Positions 52,340-64,000 of a stretch of DNA of 64,000 bases are shown one piece after another. The translations under genes and the position numbers were made by a program. The stretch is from Synaphobranchus kaupii. Its lineage: Eukaryota; Chordata; Actinopteri; Anguilliformes; Synaphobranchidae. The notes beneath the pieces were generated by a model. It worked only from the letters and a program-made list of their open reading frames with translations, searched no databases and had not been told where the DNA came from. Each line of letters begins with the position of its first letter. Position 1 is the stretch's first letter. Where the stretch lies: assembly GCA_029718625.1 (NCBI GenBank), contig CM056379.1, forward strand, positions 58,803,626 through 58,867,625, written 5' to 3'.

Positions 52340-55150
52340 CTTTGAAATCAAATGCTTACCTATGATTTTCCTTGCTTTTATTTTTCTTGTTCCCTGTTTT
52401 CATATGCTGAATATAAACAGGCATTTCCAGCGTCTGTATTTCCCCCAAGCTAAAGTCATATATACTCTATAACTGAATTTCATAGCTATCAAAACATTTT
52501 GTTTTTACAGCCATTTAAAAAAGACTATCAATGTAATATTTGCAACAATGATTGAAATTCAGTGAGACTAGGCAGCTATGCTTTTTAAATCACCTTGACA
52601 CTTAGACTGATTTGGTTGTGTTAAAATTAACATTTTTCTCCATCACACTGATAGAAATGTCATACACAATGTAGTTTTCTTTTGTGCTGTTCTGAGTCAT
52701 TATGCTCAGCGCATAACCCTTGTGTTAGCAAATTGAGTACCTTATTGGAACATCCAAATAAAAAATTAGTCACAGTTAAATGTCAAAGTAACAAATGGTC
52801 TCAGAGATATTATCCAAAATGGATAAAGTAATTTTTTTTGAAATGGCAGTTATCCAAAATGTGATGTACTGAAACATGGTGGACTATGTAAGACCAGCTA
52901 AAAAATTTCTAGTGATGCACATTATTGCACAAACACTGTTAAATTATATCACTTCACCTACAGCACTGTCTGAGTGGCCTTTTATGAGGGCAGAAGAAAC
53001 TGCTCCTTGAACTCGTATGATATAAATTAGGCTATAAAACAATTATTTAAAAAGGCTACACAAATGTATAGTGACTAATAAAGCTAACTAAAACATTTCT
53101 TTGACACAATATTTTAAACAGAAGTTTGCAATGGAACCTTTTTTAACAATTAAATCAACAAACTCACTTCCTGCAGGGAAATTTGTTCATGCTTCGGTTT
53201 ATCCAAGCCAGCTCAATTTAAACTATTTTGCTACCAGTAGATGTTGGCATTGACACAGAAACAATGAATTCCAAATTATCTGTAAATATATTTGACATTT
53301 TCTGTCTGGGGAAGCTATTGCTTTCTCTGTTTTGCAACACTCCCAAACACCTGCAGCGCCCCTAGTTCCCCTAGTTCCTGGTGGCTGTATCAACCTGGCA
53401 AAATTTCTGAAAGCACACTACAATCCTGCACACATTTAAAAAAAATTGTTTGATGACATCATCACATGAAAATGTCTGCCCCTGGAAAACAAATGGGATA
53501 ACATTTAAGTATTTTTAAAAATTGTAAAAAACCAAATTTGGTTTTACTTGATCCTAAAAAATTCCACTTTTGTCCCCTTTTATTTCACATTAATACCTGT
53601 TTTATGATTTTGTCCATTAAATTGCAATTATACATGCTCAGATAACTGAGAACCAAAGAACTGACCTTGCTGACCCTATGTGCCACTGTTCTGTATTAAT
53701 ACAATGTGTCAATCTCTTGACATGGGGAGGGTTCGGATGAATAGCAATGGGAAAATGTGGATTAGTTACTCAGTGGCCAGTGTAAATCATGATTACAGTA
53801 CAAAGGCGTGTTAATGACTTTGAGAAAATTATTACTCCTCCGGAATATCCACAGGAGAAAGTTTGTCCCTATGAACCGAGGCCCCTGGGGTTCCTAGGTT
53901 AAGGGGGTGTCATGACATTGTTCCTGCGGCAATGAAGCCTGCCTATTTTCTCCCACCCCCTGATGTCCAAGTTGCCAGAACCTGCAGGGTGCCCCAGGCT
54001 GAGATGAGCTATGGCCCAATCACCTGGAAAGGGATTGCTCCTTGCTGTGACTGGTGGAGCAGGTTGTTTTTTTCTTTTGTGGATGACAGAGGGTGAATGG
54101 GGTGGTCTGGGTAGGTTTATTTGTTCATGCTTATTCCAAAGAAGAACCTCTGTTTGTGTATACCCACTAAACATAATTGTTTTTTTCTGGGAAGATATGT
54201 ATGGAGAGAACCCACATCTTAGAACAAGGTAGAGGACTGCCTTTTTTAACATTGACCAAGTGTGAATTAAACAAATTGAATCCATCTAACTTATGTTTCA
54301 GTTGATTTACTTGCCTTAGGTAAAACGTAAGGAAGGCAGGACTTTGGGACTTCAATGAGGACCAAATGCACACAGTTAATTTTATTGCCTTTCCACTCAC
54401 TTAAGTGTGTTAGTGCAATGCATACCAGTAGAATACCATTACTCTGAGTCTCAAAGCCTAAATTGATTCCTTATAGATTGATCTCAGTGCAAGTTTAGTG
54501 CCTGGGCTGCATTGGGAGCAAGGTTGCAATTCTGATTCAGTTCTACATTTCCCGATCAGTTAACAACAAGCCTCATTTATTTGTCCATATTAACTTTGAC
54601 CGCTTAAAAGATTGGCAGCGGTGATCGAAGTAAGGTGCACTGCATGTAAAAGCCTTGATTTCTCTAGACTGTACATATTTATAGCTCAGTTTCAATTCCC
54701 CTTAACCATATAAGAAGTGCAGCTTGCACTCATCATTCTTCAACATACTCAAGGGCCCGTAGATCCAGAGGAGTGGAGTTTTTACAGTGCCCTGAGTGGT
54801 ACCATACAACCCAGCCTGCCCTATGAGGATATGTCTATACTCAGCCATGTCACCAGATGAGACGAGGGGCCCTACAGCCACCTGTGTCCCCAGGGACTTA
54901 ATTCCTTGTCAGTTAAGTTAGCTATTTTCCCTGCTTGGCCGTACCCCTCCCTCTTCTTTTTCTCAAATGAAATAAAAACAAGCTCCCAAGTATTAAAGGC
55001 ATATTTTTAGTATCAATGCAAAAACTGTAACTATTCCAATAACTTTGAATAATCTGACTAATGATAATATTCTTTTAACAATGATTCCTTATTCAATAAT
55101 TGCTCTGGGTAACAGGTTACATAATTGTGTTAAAGCTAAGGACAAAGTGC
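52340..55150. other. Non-coding; nothing recognised
   Basis: Mostly AT-rich. A more GC-balanced part (53870-54120) has an open minus frame with no known motif. No exon, RNA gene or transposon end identified. Confidence 0.35.
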
Positions 55151-55157
55151 ATTCTAC

Positions 55158-55370
55158 AGTGCCCACCAGAATTATTGGCAACCCTGGAAAATATGAGCGA
55201 AAAAGGCTATAAAAAGTATTTCCTGTCTATCAGCATGACCTTACACTTAAAATATGATAAACATCTAATATTTAATTTAGGTAAAATTACTCAAAGAAAA
55301 AAATATATTTTATTGTCACAATTATTGCCAATGCTAGAAATATGTACAAACAGAACCTAATTGAAGTATA
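55158..55370 (+). mobile_element. Tc1 5' end (CAGTGCCCACCAGAATTATT family)
   Basis: After TA the sequence starts CAGTGCCCACCAGAATTATT and continues AATATGAGCGAAAAAGGCTA. It belongs to the same broad family as the end at 15003. It probably belonged to the transposase fragment at 56549-56806, with unrelated sequence between. Confidence 0.6.
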
Positions 55371-56548
55371 TTCGCATTCATATTTTACTTTTTTAAGCAC
55401 AACTAAGTCTTAAGGACCTATTATTATCATTATCAACTTCCTCAATAGTCGAAAAATGCACCCTCCCTTCCTCCGCTACCACCTCCTCTACTCCGTGCCC
55501 AGGAAACTGCAATGTCAGGTACATTGTATACTGTACATGCAAATACTTGTACTCAAAACGTTCAGGCAGTTTTGCATATTTCCGGGTAGGAGAGGAGTGG
55601 TAGTGGGGGAGTGGAGGAAGGGAGGTGGGGAGTGAAAAATATTGGGACGCACCCTTATTTTCACTCTTTGCATCCTTTCCTTGCTCCTTAGCTCTGCCCA
55701 ACGGAGGACATGAGGAAAGGATGCAAGGATCAGATACGAGGACAGAGGAATCGAGGCAACATGCATTAGGCAAATGGAACGTCCTTGCTCAGTCAAGCAT
55801 CAGCATCATATTATGCTTATGTGCTTAACTATAATGCTTTTTAGCCTCTCTTTTCATGAATAAACACAGCTGTTGTTAGTCATAAAGAATGAGTGTATGG
55901 ATTAAAGCGCATTATAATAAATGGAAAGGAACTGTAAAATTGGATTTGTGTAGGGGTGTACCGCCACGTGGCAGATCTGGAGAGGTGGATAATGAATACA
56001 TGTTCCGAGAACGGCTTCCACAAAGGCTACATTCCTGTGTCCTCGCTGAAACATCCTCCGGTAGCCTCCTCGTTCCTCCGAGGAGCATTTAGCGGTTTGG
56101 AATGTCCTTAAAGATGGTGAATCTTGATCGATTTCCGGGTCAGGCGAAGAACGAGGAGACGAGGATGGATAAAATAAGCAATTGGAATGAACCCCCAGTC
56201 ATCCATCAACATGGGGAAGATCAGAGAACACACAAATTTGTGAGTAGTGGGGGGGTCAGAGGACCAGACGCGGAACCCACGAAACGTTGGACCACCACAA
56301 GAGGAGGGAGGAGAAATAAATTTAAAAAAGAGAATACTCCCGGCGAAAAGTCTCGTCAGACTCGAGCAGACAACAAGGGAAGAAAGAGAAATCTGCAAAC
56401 GGAACAGGAAAAAAGAACACAAAAGAGAGATACCTCCCTGCGAATATTCGCCAACACAAAACGACCCAGGAAAGAGGCCGAAGAGTCGAGCAGACTCGAG
56501 CAGTTAGTAGGAAGGGGAAAGAAGGGCCTCTAGCGCAATAACACAGAA
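55371..56548. other. Insertion or old repeat between Tc1 parts
   Basis: Contains a GA-rich open frame (56102-56533, 143 codons, very rich in K, R and E) with no family I recognise, and CpG-bearing blocks around 55960-56170 and 55690-55760. Probably repeat-derived. No clear ends found. Confidence 0.3.
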
Positions 56549-56806
56549 ATGAGCTTGACTAAGAGGCGAAACGAAAGTAAGGTAAACAAAGGCAAACTGA
56601 GAGGCAACACCCGCAAAAAGGGCAGAGCCGGCAGCAAAACCATGACAATATTAAATGAGACAATAGTTGTTGACCTTCATAAATCAGGCAATGGCTATAG
56701 AAAAATACCTTCATGTCTGGAACTACATATTTCCACCATTAGGGCAATAATAAAGAAGTTTAAAGCAACTGGATCTGTGATGAACCTGCCTGGAAGAGGC
56801 AGTTAA
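56549..56806 (+). pseudogene. Tc1 transposase N-terminal fragment
   Basis: About 85 residues. The second half reads VVDLHKSGNGYRKI and STIRAIIKKFKATGSVMNLP GRG, the Tc1 helix-turn-helix region and the GRG linker. The frame stops right after the linker; the catalytic domain is lost. Confidence 0.8.
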
Positions 56807-56809
56807 ATT

Positions 56810-57460
56810 TTTTTGTTCCTTTTTTCTGTTGTACATAAGGCCATTTTGTGCAGTGTTAACTTGCTGGTTTCAATTGTTGTAAAACAGAAACAGGGACACA
56901 TAAAGATTAAGGCAGTGACTTAAAAATGTGAGGAACTCCAAGAGCAAATAGAGGCCTATCCTGGCCCAGATAACTTATTTGCTTTCTTGAGGCCTGTAGG
57001 CAGAGGTTTGGGTGACAAGCCAGTTTCTCTTAAGTTCTCCACCCTCCCAAAGTTTGTAAAGTCAGCCTCTCTGATTACGTGTAAGCCCACGTCCATCTTT
57101 TCTGGTCCCTCCGTACATCTTGTTGTCAGGGGCAGCTGGACAGCCAGCTAGAGAGAGGAAGATGGATGATGAAGGGGTGGGTGGGGAGACATGCTGTAAT
57201 CTGCCAGGGGGGGAACAATGTCAAACATGGGGCCAGATCCCAGGTAGGCCAGCTGACCAGACCTACTCCTTCAAATTTCCGTACTCACCATTATTCATCA
57301 CTTCCCCTCCAGTACAATTAATCACCAGTGGGATAAATGCCCCTGCCCCACTCCACATCATTTATCCTCCTGGGAAAAATACACCCCTCTGCATTCTCTC
57401 GTTGATTTTAAATGATGTCAAAGGCTGGCACTACCTAAAAGCAATATCACACTCAAAGTT
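56810..57460. other. Non-coding; nothing recognised
   Basis: No exon or transposon end could be identified. Confidence 0.35.
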
Positions 57461-57463
57461 GTG

Positions 57464-58357
57464 CTGTTATACTGTATATCAGCATGGCTGTGATTATCTT
57501 CGGCACTCTGCCTGCGGTCTCGTGCCTACGACCGAATCACAGCTGTGCTGATATACAGTATAACAGCACTCCCTCTTGTGTGATCTTGCTTACGTATACA
57601 GTCAAGCCGGAAAGAAAATTAATGTCATCTGATTGCATGCTTGGGACCAAATATCTCAAACTGTGTGTTCAACCAAGATTAACAATTCACGATACACAAT
57701 TTATGCTGTACACATTTTCACAGAGCTGGTATACAGTCAAGCCGGAAAGTCTGCACACCCCTTTCACCTTCTCCACGTTTTATTACGTTACAGACTTATA
57801 CTACAATAGATTGAGTTCATTTTTTGCCTCAAACATCTACACACAATAGCCAATAATGACGAAGCTCGTAGCTTCTTTCCCAAGACGCCTTGAAGCTGTA
57901 ATTGCTGCCAAAGGTGCAGCAACCAAGTATTAGGCTAAGGGTGTGTACAGATATGTAACCCCTAAATAACCTATTTTTGTCAGTAAAATAAATTGCATAT
58001 TTTCTAAAAACCTGTTTTCACTTTGTCATTATTGGCTATTGTGTGTAGATGTTTGAGGCAAAAAATGAACTCAATCTATTGTAGTATAAGTCTGTAACGT
58101 AATAAAACGTGGAGAAGGTGAAAGGGGTGTGCAGACTTTCCGGCTTAACTGTATACCAGCTCTGTGAAAATGTGTACAGCATAAATTGTGTATCGTGAAT
58201 TGTTAATCTTGGTTGAACACACAGTTTGAGATATTTGGTCCCAAGCATGCAATCAGATGACATTAATTTTCTTTCCGGCTTGACTGTATACTTAAGCAAG
58301 ATCACACAAGAGGGAGTGCTGTTATACTGTATATCAGCACAGCTGTGATTCGGTCGT
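57464..58357. repeat. Multi-layer palindrome
   Basis: Outer arms: CGACCGAATCACAGCTGTGC, TGATATACAGTATAACAGCA and TGTGTGATCTTGCTTA at 57528-57594 are inverted at 58290-58357. A second inverse pair of TTATACTGTATATCAGCA folds a small hairpin at about 57464-57556. A Tc1-type element (57599-58286) sits at TA in the centre. Confidence 0.8.
57599..58286. mobile_element. Tc1-type element with paired direct repeats (CAGTCAAGCCGGAAAG)
   Basis: TA-flanked. Each arm holds the tip CAGTCAAGCCGGAAAG twice: outer at 57599 and inner at 57734 on the left; inner ending 58151 and outer ending 58286 on the right. This is an IR/DR layout, or one element inside another. The middle retains the end of a transposase (PRRLEAVIAAKGAATKY then stop, near 57889-57932). 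The rest of the transposase is deleted. Confidence 0.75.
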
Positions 58358-58359
58358 TT

Positions 58360-59456
58360 GCGATTGTGTGTTTATTTTCTCCCGTTTATTCTCTGTGTTT
58401 ATTATTTTCCTGACTTTGTGTATTGTGTTTAGTATTTTACCGTAGTTCATTCCGGTGTTTTACATTTCCATTTACCATCACTCTAGTTCCCTTGTCAGTC
58501 CGCGTTCCATGTTTTCCAAGATTCCACTCCCTGTCTTTGCACTAATCGGGTGATTTTGCTACATTCGGGTTTCCTCTGTATTTCGTATATTGTTTTCTTC
58601 CTTCTGGCTTTATTTATATTTGTATATACTAACGTACTAATCGTACTAACTGTACTAACTGTTAGATTAGATTTAATACTAACCTGCTAACAAACGTGTA
58701 TCTAATACTAAGCAGCTAACCTACTAACATTAGGGTTTTAGAGTTCGCTACTAACATTACTAATTACTAATTCATCTTGAGTTTCTACCTGCAGCTGTCA
58801 TTCCCCTCCTCGTTAAACAATCCCTGTATCTATCTGTGATTTCGCATTCTCTGCACGTGTGTCCACTTCCGCGTTCCTCCCCTCCGAGCTGTGCACGTGT
58901 CTACCTGCTAACCCCAGGCTATTTGTTATCATTGTGTCTACGTGTATTCCAGTCCATGTCTTACGTTCCCCCCGTTATTGTATTATTGGTCCTTGTTAAC
59001 CCTCATTGTTCTCACCTGTGTACTCTCCCATTTCCCCTCCTCTGCACAGCTGATTTCTTTTGTGTAATCTTCCCCCAGTGTATTTTAGTCTCTAGTTTGC
59101 ACATGTTCTCTGTCAGACTGTCTTACATTTTTTTCCCCCCCTGTGGCAGTGTGTTGCTTCTAGCCTGAGTTGTTTTTGTACGTCCTTACGTCCTCCGAGC
59201 CTGCTTGTCGTTTTTGTTTTGGTTGACCTTAGTTTTGACTCTTGTTTGTTTTCTTGGACCTCGCCTCAGCCTTTCCCTTGTGTACCTTCGCCAGTGACTT
59301 CACAGATTTTGTATTTGGACTGTTGACTATTCGCCTGCCTACAGATTTTGTACTTTGTCTTTCTGATCACCCGGCTTCTGACCTTGGACTGAATAAACTA
59401 TTATTTTGCCTCATCCTGGTCTGCGTTTGGGTCCCTGTCCTGAGCACCCTAACAGA
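58360..59456 (+). mobile_element. Probable LTR or LTR 3' part
   Basis: The right end has a typical LTR polyadenylation/U5 look: GACCTTGGACTGAATAAAC, then a T-rich stretch, TCTGCGTTTGGGTCC and a terminal CACCCTAACA. No clear TG start or target duplication was found, so the left boundary is arbitrary. The TACTAA-rich block at 58625-58770 is internally repetitive. Confidence 0.4.
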
Positions 59457-59521
59457 TATGTTTTGTGATGCTTGTGCGTGCCCCTGTGTGTAAGAGACAG
59501 GAGGGTGTGCACGCCTATGTA

Positions 59522-59777
59522 TATTACATTATTACATTATAGGCATTTAGCAGACGCTCTTATCCAGAGCGACTTACACAACTTTTTAGCATTTAAAAAA
59601 AAATTATTATTATTATTTTTTTACATATGATCCATTTATACAGCTGGATATATACTGAAGCGATTCAGGTTAAGTACCTTGCTCAAGGGTACAACAGCAG
59701 TGTCCTACCTGGGAATCGAACCTGCAACCTTTCGTTTACAAGGCCAGTTCCTTAACCATTATACTACACTGCCGACC
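59522..59777 (-). repeat. tRNA-derived SINE
   Basis: Read on the minus strand it begins with an RNA polymerase III A-box-like GTAGTATAATGGTTAAGGAA and a B-box-like GCAGGTTCGATTCCC, then the conserved core ending GATAAGAGCGTCTGCTAAAT GCC and a TAATG-repeat tail (plus-strand ATTACATTATTACATTATAG). This is the fullest copy in the window and is interrupted by an A/T run near 59593-59620. Confidence 0.85.
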
Positions 59778-60088
59778 GAATGTGGGCGTGTAGACACTTA
59801 TATACCATTACATGCGCCATTAAAATAACATGTAAACAACTGCGACATGACTTTAGACCAGGTTTTTGGTGGTTTTAGCACAAACGCTTTCTGCTGGCTC
59901 AAGATAGCAATACGCCAAAAATGATCCTGACCACACCATCTTAAGACCAACCCGCCCAGTTCACTTGCTATGGGCAAAAGATCACTTGGTATTTAAACGA
60001 CATGAGTGCTGGGCACTAAAAGGACACCTGCACCGGTCTGAGACTAGCAAAGACACTTTGGGTCGGCGCCGTGTGTAAGATAGGGCCC
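59778..60088. mobile_element. Harbinger-type MITE fragment ending GGGCCC
   Basis: The right end GTGTGTAAGATAGGGCCC is the inverse of the GGGCCCTATCTTACAC terminus of a common fish MITE. GGCGCCG and CGCCAAAAATG blocks fit that family. The left end is not seen. Confidence 0.5.
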
Positions 60089-60089
60089 A

Positions 60090-62400
60090 CAAATGTCTCA
60101 GCTTCAGTAACTTCACATCGCTGCTCGTTCTTTGAATTAATGTTATCTGAATCGGAGAGTGAAAGGCTTTTTACATGGGACCCGAAAATCACTTGGTCTG
60201 CATTTATTGCAATACCAACTGACCAAACTTCGCCAAGCTCATTTAGAATGTAAAACAATCTGAAACGCATCTCATTTTACTCCAGTCCACAAATGACTAA
60301 TTAGCCTGTAACATTTTTTTCTTTTTGCAATGTTTTTAATATTACTAGATTTTGTCGTAGGTGGAAGGCTTCTGTTTTGAGCCCGAATACACGGCCAGAT
60401 ACGGAGCTGAACGCGCAGCCAACCCGGGACTGCTTCGGCATGAAACTGCCCGGTCACACTCATTGCAGCAAGAATTTCCATTTCAGTTGGCATTGCGGTA
60501 GTTACCGCACATAGGCTACACCACTCATTTACCCAGGTTAAACGTTAAAGGTTAATGTTAGAGGATTGGGAGGAGAAACGAGTAAGTTCTGCAGACTTAT
60601 GGCTAGGTTAGCTAATATGTTTTCACTATACCAAAAGTAGATAAATGAAGGGCTGTGGTTTCCTAAATTAATGGCCGTATTTTCCCCATTTTTCTGGAGA
60701 CTCCAATGGTGGTGGTATTTTTTCAGTAGAACTAACATTAGTGGCCAACTTTCTGCTGCAGGACTAGTAGTAAAATACCCAGCCCCTCCGCTCCGGTTGT
60801 ATTCAGTGGGAGTGTCAACCTGTGACTGCCGTTGTCTGACACCGCCCATGAACTGTAAGTTGTAGGTCACAGTAAAGCAGGTACCTGGTGCATGCGCAGT
60901 AGTTTGGGGCTATATCTCTGCTCTCACTTCAGGTAGAAAGTTGGTTGAGAGCTCATTTTAATCAGGAGGTGAGCTACTTTTCTACAAATCAAACATCAAT
61001 TGTCGGTGGAATTCCCCTTCAAATGCCAACGAATGTGTAAAGCTGTGAAAATACTGCCTCATTCATTTATTTTGGTTTGGTTTATATTAATATTTCTGTT
61101 TCATTCTGCTAATCAAACAGTATAAAATTGTCTACTTTAGATTATTCTACTGGTTTAAGGGAAGATTTAAGGACAAATGTTGATTGAATCCAGGCCAATG
61201 TCAGATTTTTTGGCAGCATCTGAAATTCCAGGTGTGGTATTCAAAGCTGGAGTGATACTGAGGCTTGACATAATTTTTTACATCATATTTGAGAGAAAAT
61301 GCATTTTAAGGTGTTTTATAGTTTTAAATTTAGATTTCAATGATTGTCGAAAAAGAGCTAATGGCAGCTGGGCCAAGCCTCTCAGAAGAGTAAGGGAGAT
61401 GAGGTCTCCCAGGTAAGGAAAAGCTGCTCACTTCATAAGGCATAAAGCTGACATCAGTACCAGTGCATCCCAGTGAGACTCAGGCAGACCTCAATATCCA
61501 GGTTATTTATTTACGCCACTGAGCTTTCACACTCCACACTTGCACTTTCACAACACAGGGGACTATCCTTGAAGAAACTGACCTGCAGATCCAGTGAGAC
61601 CAAGATGTCCTCCTTTTAAGACAGTGATTCCTTTTTTAATTAAAAATTGATTTGCAGAAAAGGCTGAACTCATCATTGATATTGAAAATTCAGAATATTG
61701 TCAGGTCTGTACTCTCTTAGACACAATGAGAATTTTGTTAGGATGTTTCTGGCTAATTTATGTCTTGTGTGGTCTAAAGAGCTTCTTTTCTAATATTCAT
61801 CCTACTTTAGCTGAATTTTACTTTTATGCCTCTAACATATCCCTTGAAAATTGCTAGTATTGCTGGAATGTCAACTGGCTCATCCTAAATTTCTTTTGTA
61901 CCACCAGTTGGCATGCTCCTCTTTCATATTTCTTTCCCCTTTCTTTCATGCATCAGAGAGCGTGATGACTTGACAGGGACAAGCCTGAAAATTTCCCATC
62001 TCCCCCCAGACCCTCAAATGCTCTGCTCTCTCATCGAACTGTTATCTGCCCCATTTCTGGGTTTTCTATGGCAACACAGAGCCTCTCACCCCTCCAGTCT
62101 CTAACAGAAGAAGCCGTGTCTTACACAGCTTCTGGTGTAAAAGCCAAAAGAAATGCAAAGGTTTGCATGGCACCCAAATGTCTTGCACTTGCTCAAACTA
62201 AGTGTTAAGTACAGAGCCATCCCTTTACACAAAACCGAATTGGTGTCAAGGTGTTATATAGCTTGTGAACTTGTAAAAAAAAAAGTTTAAAAAAAAAGAC
62301 TAATATTAGCACAGTGGTTCAATTTTAGCTTTTATGGGCAGATATTGAAACCAAGCCAGACAAAATTAAAATTCCCATGTCTCCCACTTGAAATGTCCCT
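60090..62400. other. Non-coding; nothing recognised
   Basis: No exon or element end identified. Small open frames lack motifs. Confidence 0.35.
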
Positions 62401-62403
62401 ATA

Positions 62404-62940
62404 CACTGCCTGGCCAAAAAAAAAATCGCCGTTGCACCCGTCATGCATAGTACCCACTATACAAGCCTCTGGAGGCAGTGTTATGATCTGGGGTTGCTTC
62501 AATTGGTCAGGTCTAGGTTCAGCAATGTTATGCAGCAATAAAATGAAGTCAGCTAAGTACCTGAATGTACTGAATGACCAGGTTATCCCATCAATGGGCA
62601 TATTCCAGGATGACAATGCCAAGATTCATCGGGCTCAAATTGTGAAAGAGTGGTTCAGGGAGCATGAGGAATCATTTTCACACATGAATTGGCCACCAGA
62701 GTCCTGACCTTAACCCCATTGAAAGTCTTTGGGATGTGCTGGAGAAGATTTACGAGTGGTTTGATTCTCCCGTCGTCAACACAAGATCTCGGCCAAAAAT
62801 GAATGCAACTCTGGACGGAAATAAATGTTGTGACGTAGCATAAGGTTGTCGAAACAATGCCACGACGAATGCGCACCGTAATCGAAGCTAAAGGCGGTCC
62901 AACGAAATATTGTGCGACTTTTTTTTCGGGCCAGGCAGTG
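62404..62940 (+). mobile_element. 537-bp deleted Tc1 element (CACTGCCTGGCC ends)
   Basis: TA-flanked inverted ends CACTGCCTGGCCAAAAAAAA and inverse GGGCCAGGCAGTG. The interior keeps only the 3' half of a transposase gene. Confidence 0.85.
62463..62800 (+). pseudogene. Tc1 transposase C-terminal fragment
   Basis: Reads [47 protein letters not shown] and SHMNWPPES, then after a 2-nt loss continues in another frame as DLNPIESLWDVLEK. The second catalytic D (FQDDNA) and the final E (NPIE) are recognisable. The N-terminal HTH and first D are missing. Confidence 0.85.
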
Positions 62941-62944
62941 TAGT

Positions 62945-64000
62945 TGTCACTGTTGTGTTTGTTTGAGACTAATTCTGTAGGATCATCTTTGTTCCTTTGG
63001 ACTTGTATGTTAGCTGCTGTAAATACAGATTGACAGGAGAAACCCAGCTGTTCTCAACCTGTCAGACAAGTCATAATCTCTGTGGAGGCAACCCAAATAG
63101 AGTACAGCCCATGAATAAATTAGCAAAATAGCCCATCTACTGAAGCATGGCACATGTCTGTTCCTTTGTGTCTATCAGGAAGCCAAAGTGCAGATGAACA
63201 AAATTAATTATTTCTGTGTCCTGCCATTGTGTGAGCCTGAGTTGTTTCTAAGGGCCAATCAGCAGCTGTGTCAAAGATTCTAAGGAATCTGGAAAGATTG
63301 GACATGTTTTTGCACTGAAATCTGTTCCTGGGAACATGGAAGAATTTTAATTTGTATATGGTATCTGTTCGCTTTGATAACACTTGCCGCACAAGCATTA
63401 GCAATTAAATGAGAGCCATTCCATTCCATTCTGAGACCGAAAAGACCTAATTTCTGAGCTACATCTCTTCGCTCCAACAGAGAGAAAAACCAAACACCCA
63501 ATAAACATTTGTAGGCTTCTTTCCCCTGATCCTCAGAGCACTGAAGCTGCTACACCAATCAGTCTCTGCTGTTTGAAGCGAAGTCCAAGCCCTTTCTGCC
63601 CAGCCCAGGGATGCAGAATGTGGCTATACACCAGACCTGAGCCCTCATCTAAAGCAGAGAGGCTGAAATCTATAATCCTCCAGCCCTTGTGTTCCTCCCC
63701 CAGGGCAGGCTGGGAACACTCCAACTAGAGGATGGTGCAAGTTGGCCCCCTGGGCAAGCTGGGCTGCTTGGAGATCATAGAGGGTGCTGTATGTCACCGT
63801 TTCTTGAGAAGCACAGGAGGAACAGGAAAACCTGCACACATCGGGTCAGAAATTTGTGTCAGCCCCGCCTCATCCCCCGGCCACATGGATTAGGCAGTGC
63901 AAAAAAATTTGAATAGCCACGGAGCTTCTTTTCAACCTCTCTCTTTCATCATGGAGGGATATCTATGGTGCTGTCTGTCTGCTGAAGGCCGATGCCGGAA
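62945..64000. other. Non-coding; nothing recognised
   Basis: Moderately complex sequence, becoming GC-richer after 63550. Overlapping open frames on both strands at 63530-63920 have no recognised motif; an exon cannot be excluded. Confidence 0.3.

Noticed and set aside
57484..58305. Matching frames on opposite strands
   Set aside because: They are the two arms of the palindrome.

Overview
This window is a piece of a ray-finned (teleost) fish nuclear genome. It has two intron-containing vertebrate genes and no bacterial or organellar genes. Most of the sequence is non-coding and crowded with repeats typical of teleosts: many Tc1/mariner families, PIF/Harbinger-like and hAT-like MITEs, tRNA-derived SINEs and Ty3/gypsy-type LTR elements. 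I cannot name the species from sequence alone.

Layout. Positions 1-9738 hold the unique genic part. CCDC43 lies on the minus strand (coding exons between 5007 and 1325). DCAKD, a dephospho-CoA kinase domain protein, lies on the plus strand (coding exons between 6179 and 9738). They are arranged head to head around a shared promoter rich in the palindrome AACGTT. The end of DCAKD exon 3, with its splice donor, has been amplified into a 44-bp x 11 tandem array inside intron 3. From about 9.7 kb to 64 kb I find no convincing cellular protein-coding exon; this part is intergenic or deep intronic and is built mainly of transposons.

Transposon landscape. (1) 1602-2350, 12250-13418, 14847-15003, 21885-22269 and 48849-51034 all carry pieces of one palindromic core, enclosed by at least four different Tc1-type terminal-repeat shells (an AACCCCAATTC family, a Sleeping Beauty-like IR/DR family, a TCCATAAGTATTTGGACAG family and a CAGTGCCCTCC family). 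(2) 29229-33073 is a PIF/Harbinger-like element split by two solo LTRs (570 bp and 2082 bp), each with a perfect 5-bp target duplication. (3) 33858-47828 is a Tc1 element whose right tip was hit by a Ty3/gypsy chromovirus. That insertion is now a tandem LTR-internal-LTR-internal-LTR array (34785-47821, exact period 5790 bp, flanked by GGATC), with gag, protease-RT-RNase H and integrase-chromodomain frames in both units. (4) 48849-51034 holds a further nested Harbinger-like element with a Myb-like ORF. (5) 57464-58357 is a multi-layer palindrome around a Tc1-type element. (6) Decayed Tc1 transposase fragments occur at 15110-15420, 34130-34432, 56549-56806 and 62463-62800.

The most unusual signals are the palindromic core shared by unrelated Tc1 shells, the amplified exon/donor junction in DCAKD, and the near-identical tandem gypsy array. 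All coordinates and splice sites were read by eye; family assignments rest on recognised motifs, not on database searches.
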